The translations under genes and the position numbers were made by a program. From Rhodobacter sp. NTK016B (GTDB lineage: Bacteria; Pseudomonadota; Alphaproteobacteria; Rhodobacterales; Rhodobacteraceae), in NCBI RefSeq assembly GCF_017303295.1, contig NZ_JAFKOK010000001.1:310001-374000 (forward strand): a stretch of 64,000 nucleotides of DNA, read 5' to 3'. This document shows positions 61,563-64,000 of the stretch, piece after piece; within the stretch, counting starts at the first letter, position 1; the number at the start of each line of letters is the position of its first letter. The notes below the pieces were generated by a model. The model saw only the letters and a list, made by a program, of their open reading frames with translations. It searched no databases and was not told the DNA's origin.

Positions 61563-62170
61563 TGCTTCTGCCCGACCTCACCACCGCCCCGCTGTTTCTC
61601 GCCCTGATCGGCATCGGCGCCTATCTGCTGGGCTCGATCCCCTTCGGTATCGTCATCACCCGCGCGCTGGGACTTGGCGATCTGCGCAAGATCGGCTCGG
61701 GCAATATCGGCGCGACGAATGTGCTGCGGACCGGCAACAAGGGCGCAGCGCTGGCGACCCTGATCCTGGACGCGGGCAAGGGCGGCATCGCCGTGCTGAT
61801 CGCCCGCGCGCTGGCGGGCGAGGACGCAGCCCAGCTGGCCGGTTTCGCGGCGTTCCTCGGCCATCTCTACCCGGTCTGGCTGGGCTTCAAGGGCGGCAAG
61901 GGCGTGGCCACGTTCCTCGGCACGCTACTGGCTTTGTCCTGGCCCATCGGCCTGATGTGCTGCGCAACATGGCTCGTGGTCGTGGCGCTCACGCGGGTAT
62001 CGTCGGCCTCGGCGCTGGTCGCCTCGCTCGCCGCCGCGCCCTATCTGTGGTTTGTCGGCCCGCGCAGCATGATCGTGCTGGCGCTGGCACTGGCCGCGCT
62101 GGTCTGGATCCGGCATGCGGGGAATATCGGGCGTATCCTGAACGGCACAGAGCCCCGCGTCGGGCGCTGA
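61562..62170 (+). CDS. plsY: Glycerol-3-phosphate acyltransferase (PlsY)
   Basis: Membrane enzyme (202 residues, six or seven helices) that acylates glycerol 3-phosphate from acyl phosphate, the first step of phospholipid synthesis. Conserved motifs: LLGSIPFGIVITRALGLGDLRKIGSGNIGATNVLR, HLYPVWLGFKGGKGVATFLG and the C-terminal RHAGNIGRILNGTEPRVG. The gene follows the dihydroorotase homologue by TGATG overlap. Confidence 0.95.
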   Translation: MLLPDLTTAPLFLALIGIGAYLLGSIPFGIVITRALGLGDLRKIGSGNIGATNVLRTGNKGAALATLILDAGKGGIAVLIARALAGEDAAQLAGFAAFLGHLYPVWLGFKGGKGVATFLGTLLALSWPIGLMCCATWLVVVALTRVSSASALVASLAAAPYLWFVGPRSMIVLALALAALVWIRHAGNIGRILNGTEPRVGR

Positions 62171-62184
62171 GCCCAGAGGTGCGG

Positions 62185-62253
62185 AAGGGGGCTGTCTGCC
62201 CCCTCTTGGCCTGCGGCCAATTCACCCCCGAGGATATTTTCGGATTAAAGATG
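62185..62253 (+). repeat. Gene-end element, copy H
   Basis: AGGGGGC-TGTCT-GCCCCCT hairpin, TTGGCC-TGC-GGCCAA hairpin, core CCCCCGAGGATATTT ... GATTAAAGATG. It begins 15 bases after the plsY stop. Confidence 0.8.
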
Positions 62254-62300
62254 ACGGGCGCTGCACCGGCATGACGCCACAAATGCCTGACATTCAGGCC

Positions 62301-62332
62301 AGTGACATCAAAATCGGATAAGTGACATCAAA
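62301..62332. repeat. Two direct repeats AGTGACATCAAA, 20 bases apart
   Basis: The same 12-mer occurs at 62301 and 62321 with a 20-base period, next to a perfect palindrome GCCTGA-CAT-TCAGGC (62285-62299). The spacing is two helical turns. Confidence 0.4.
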
Positions 62333-62337
62333 CCAAG

Positions 62338-62363
62338 CGGCCCGCGCGAAAAGCAGCGGGCCG
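62338..62363 (-). terminator. Hairpin after the helicase gene
   Basis: CGGCCCGC and GCGGGCCG with a 10-base loop, 15 bases beyond the helicase stop on the minus strand. No long T-run. Confidence 0.45.
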
Positions 62364-62377
62364 GGGTTGGAAAAGTG

Positions 62378-63769
62378 TCATTCGCCGCCACGCCGCACGG
62401 GTTTCTTGCGGAACCGGCGCGGTTTCTGGCCGCGCTCGTCTGCAAGCGCCTCGGCCAGCGCGGGATGAGGACGCGCCTTGCGGGGACGGGCGGGTTTCGC
62501 CGCATCGCCGGGCGCTTTCGCGGCGCCGGGTTTGGACTTGGCGGCCCCCCCCTGTTTCGGCTTCTGGCCCTGCGGTCGGCCGCCCCGTCCCTGCCCGGCC
62601 GCAGCACGGGCCTTGGTGCGGGCCTCTTCAGCCATGCGCTCGGGCCAAGGGTCGCCGCCGATCACCTCGATCGGCTGCTTGGTCAGCTTCTCGATCGCGC
62701 GCAGATCGGCCATCTCGGCCGGCGCGCAGAAGGCCACCGCGCGTCCCTCGCGCCCAGCGCGCGCGGTGCGGCCGATGCGGTGGACGTAGTTCTCAGGCAC
62801 GTTGGGCAGGTCGAAATTGTAGACATGCATGACCTGCGGGATATCGAGGCCGCGCGCCGCAACATCGGTTGCCACCAGCACCTTGGTTTCGCCCGCGCGG
62901 AAGGCCGCGAGCGTGCGCTCGCGCTGGCCCTGGCTTTTGTTGCCGTGAATCGCGCCGACCGAGAACCCCCATTTGTCGAGGAGCCGCGACAGCTTTTCAG
63001 AGCCATGCTTGGTGCGCCCGAACACGAGCGCCAGCTCATCGGGATGCTTGGCCAGATATTCCTGCAAAAGCGCCGCCTTGTCGCCCTGCGCCACATAATG
63101 CACCGCCTGTTCGACGCGGTCGGCGGTCTTGCCTGGCGGCGAGACCTGAACGCGGACGGGCCGGTCGAGATAGGTATCGGCGATTTCCGACATGTCCTTG
63201 GGCATCGTCGCCGAGAACAGCATCGTCTGGCGCTCTTTGGGCAGGTGCCGGGCGATCTGCCGCAGCGCGTGGATGAAGCCAAGGTCCAGCATCTGGTCGG
63301 CTTCGTCGAGCACCAGCATCTGCACCTTACCCAGCGATACCGCCTTGCGCTCGAGCAGGTCGATCAGCCGCCCCGGCGTCGCCACCAGCACGTCGCAGCC
63401 CCGCACCAGCCGGTCGGTCTGCCGGTTGATCGAGGCGCCACCGACGACGGTGACGATCGATGTGGGCAGTCCTTGCGCCAGTTCGGTCAGCGAGGCGGCA
63501 ATCTGCTGCACCAGCTCGCGCGTGGGTGCCAGGATCAGCGTGCGCGCGGATTTCGGCGCGGGTTTGCCCTGCCCCTGCAGCCGGTGCAGGATCGGCAGGC
63601 CGAAAGCCAGCGTCTTGCCGGTCCCGGTCTGGGCCAGGCCCATCAGATCGCGCCCTTCCAGAAGCGGTGGAATCGCCCGTGCCTGAATTGGCGTGGGTTC
63701 GGTCTTGCCGGTCCGCTCAAGCGCCGACAGCAGCGTCGGGGCGAGGTCCAGCATCGAGAAATCGGTCAT
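62378..63769 (-). CDS. DEAD-box RNA helicase (RhlE-like)
   Basis: A 463-residue helicase with all DEAD-box motifs: AQTGTGKT (motif I), PTRELVQQIA (Ia), LVLDEADQMLDLGF (II), SATMPK (III), and DVAARGLDIPQV and HRIGRTARAGREG (V, VI). The two RecA-like domains are followed by a basic low-complexity tail (GQGRGGRPQGQKPKQGG) of about 90 residues, typical of RhlE-type helicases that act on ribosome assembly or mRNA decay. ATG at 63769 follows AAAGGAC. Confidence 0.95.
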   Translation of the reverse strand: MTDFSMLDLAPTLLSALERTGKTEPTPIQARAIPPLLEGRDLMGLAQTGTGKTLAFGLPILHRLQGQGKPAPKSARTLILAPTRELVQQIAASLTELAQGLPTSIVTVVGGASINRQTDRLVRGCDVLVATPGRLIDLLERKAVSLGKVQMLVLDEADQMLDLGFIHALRQIARHLPKERQTMLFSATMPKDMSEIADTYLDRPVRVQVSPPGKTADRVEQAVHYVAQGDKAALLQEYLAKHPDELALVFGRTKHGSEKLSRLLDKWGFSVGAIHGNKSQGQRERTLAAFRAGETKVLVATDVAARGLDIPQVMHVYNFDLPNVPENYVHRIGRTARAGREGRAVAFCAPAEMADLRAIEKLTKQPIEVIGGDPWPERMAEEARTKARAAAGQGRGGRPQGQKPKQGGAAKSKPGAAKAPGDAAKPARPRKARPHPALAEALADERGQKPRRFRKKPVRRGGE

Positions 63770-64000
63770 TCAAGTCCTTTCGGAGCCGGCATTCAGACCG
63801 GCGAAAACGCGGAAAAGATCCGGGAGGGCGCGCAGCACGACCGCAACGGGGTCACGCGCAGCCTACACGCCTGCCAGATGGTCCCGCAGTGGCGCGAAGT
63901 CAAGCATTCCGTGCTTCAGCCCCGCCCGGATGGGCGTGAAACGGCAACAGAACCCTTGATTTGCTGACGATTCGTGTCATCCTCGGGGTGTGACAACAGA

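Overview
The window is GC-rich, gene-dense DNA from an alphaproteobacterium, most likely of the order Rhodobacterales (Rhodobacter/roseobacter clade). Three things point there: the rpsA - ihfB - lapA - trpF block, the very high G/C content at third codon positions, and a family of gene-end elements (a G/C hairpin followed by a GAGGATATTT...GATTAAAGATG core) of a kind I associate with that group. Nothing plasmid- or CRISPR-like is visible. The genus cannot be fixed from the sequence alone.

Layout. 1-915: N-terminal part of a hydantoinase/oxoprolinase running off the left edge. 1.2-3.4 kb: kynurenine pathway (kynU, kynA). 3.5-11.1 kb: a LysR regulator divergent from a TRAP transporter (substrate-binding protein, small and large permease) and a two-subunit indolepyruvate:ferredoxin oxidoreductase (iorA, iorB), which looks like an uptake and oxidation unit for aromatic 2-keto acids. 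11.2-15.3 kb: tRNA-Pro, a DUF192 protein, a two-domain cold-shock protein, pdxH, fabI, a LysE-type exporter and xanthine phosphoribosyltransferase. 15.4-18.8 kb: a beta-CASP nuclease convergent with an acyl-CoA ligase. 18.9-21.5 kb: a small graveyard of mobile DNA (a broken IS5-type transposase carrying hairpin insertions, a membrane protein, a tail-gene remnant of a prophage fused to a dead integrase end that runs into tRNA-Leu).

21.7-31.0 kb is catabolic. It holds a BisC-like molybdoenzyme, then a TetR regulator divergent from BKACE - carboxyltransferase - biotin carboxylase/BCCP - GST - acyl-CoA dehydrogenase, with a perfect palindromic operator candidate between the divergent starts. 31.3-42.4 kb: a degenerate-looking GGDEF protein, class I aldolase, glnE, a TPR-methyltransferase, a beta-lactamase-fold protein, DUF2237, an unrecognised secreted protein, a truncated haemoglobin and a small periplasmic protein. 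42.5-48.4 kb: trpB, an ankyrin-like membrane protein, a small secreted protein, trpF, lapA, ihfB and rpsA. 48.8-56.6 kb: a nitroreductase divergent from an HxlR regulator, a second acyl-CoA/4-coumarate-type ligase, a GST, a repeat-rich membrane protein, rpiA and gor. 56.7-63.8 kb: hflK-hflC, two PH-like membrane proteins, a dihydroorotase homologue lacking active-site residues, plsY and a DEAD-box helicase.

The points most worth following up are the compound inverted gene-end elements, the TetR/BKACE/carboxylase operon as a possibly uncharacterised acyl-CoA route, the TRAP-IorAB unit beside the kynurenine genes, the 49-residue-repeat membrane protein, the hairpin insertions in the dead transposase, and the prophage scar abutting tRNA-Leu.
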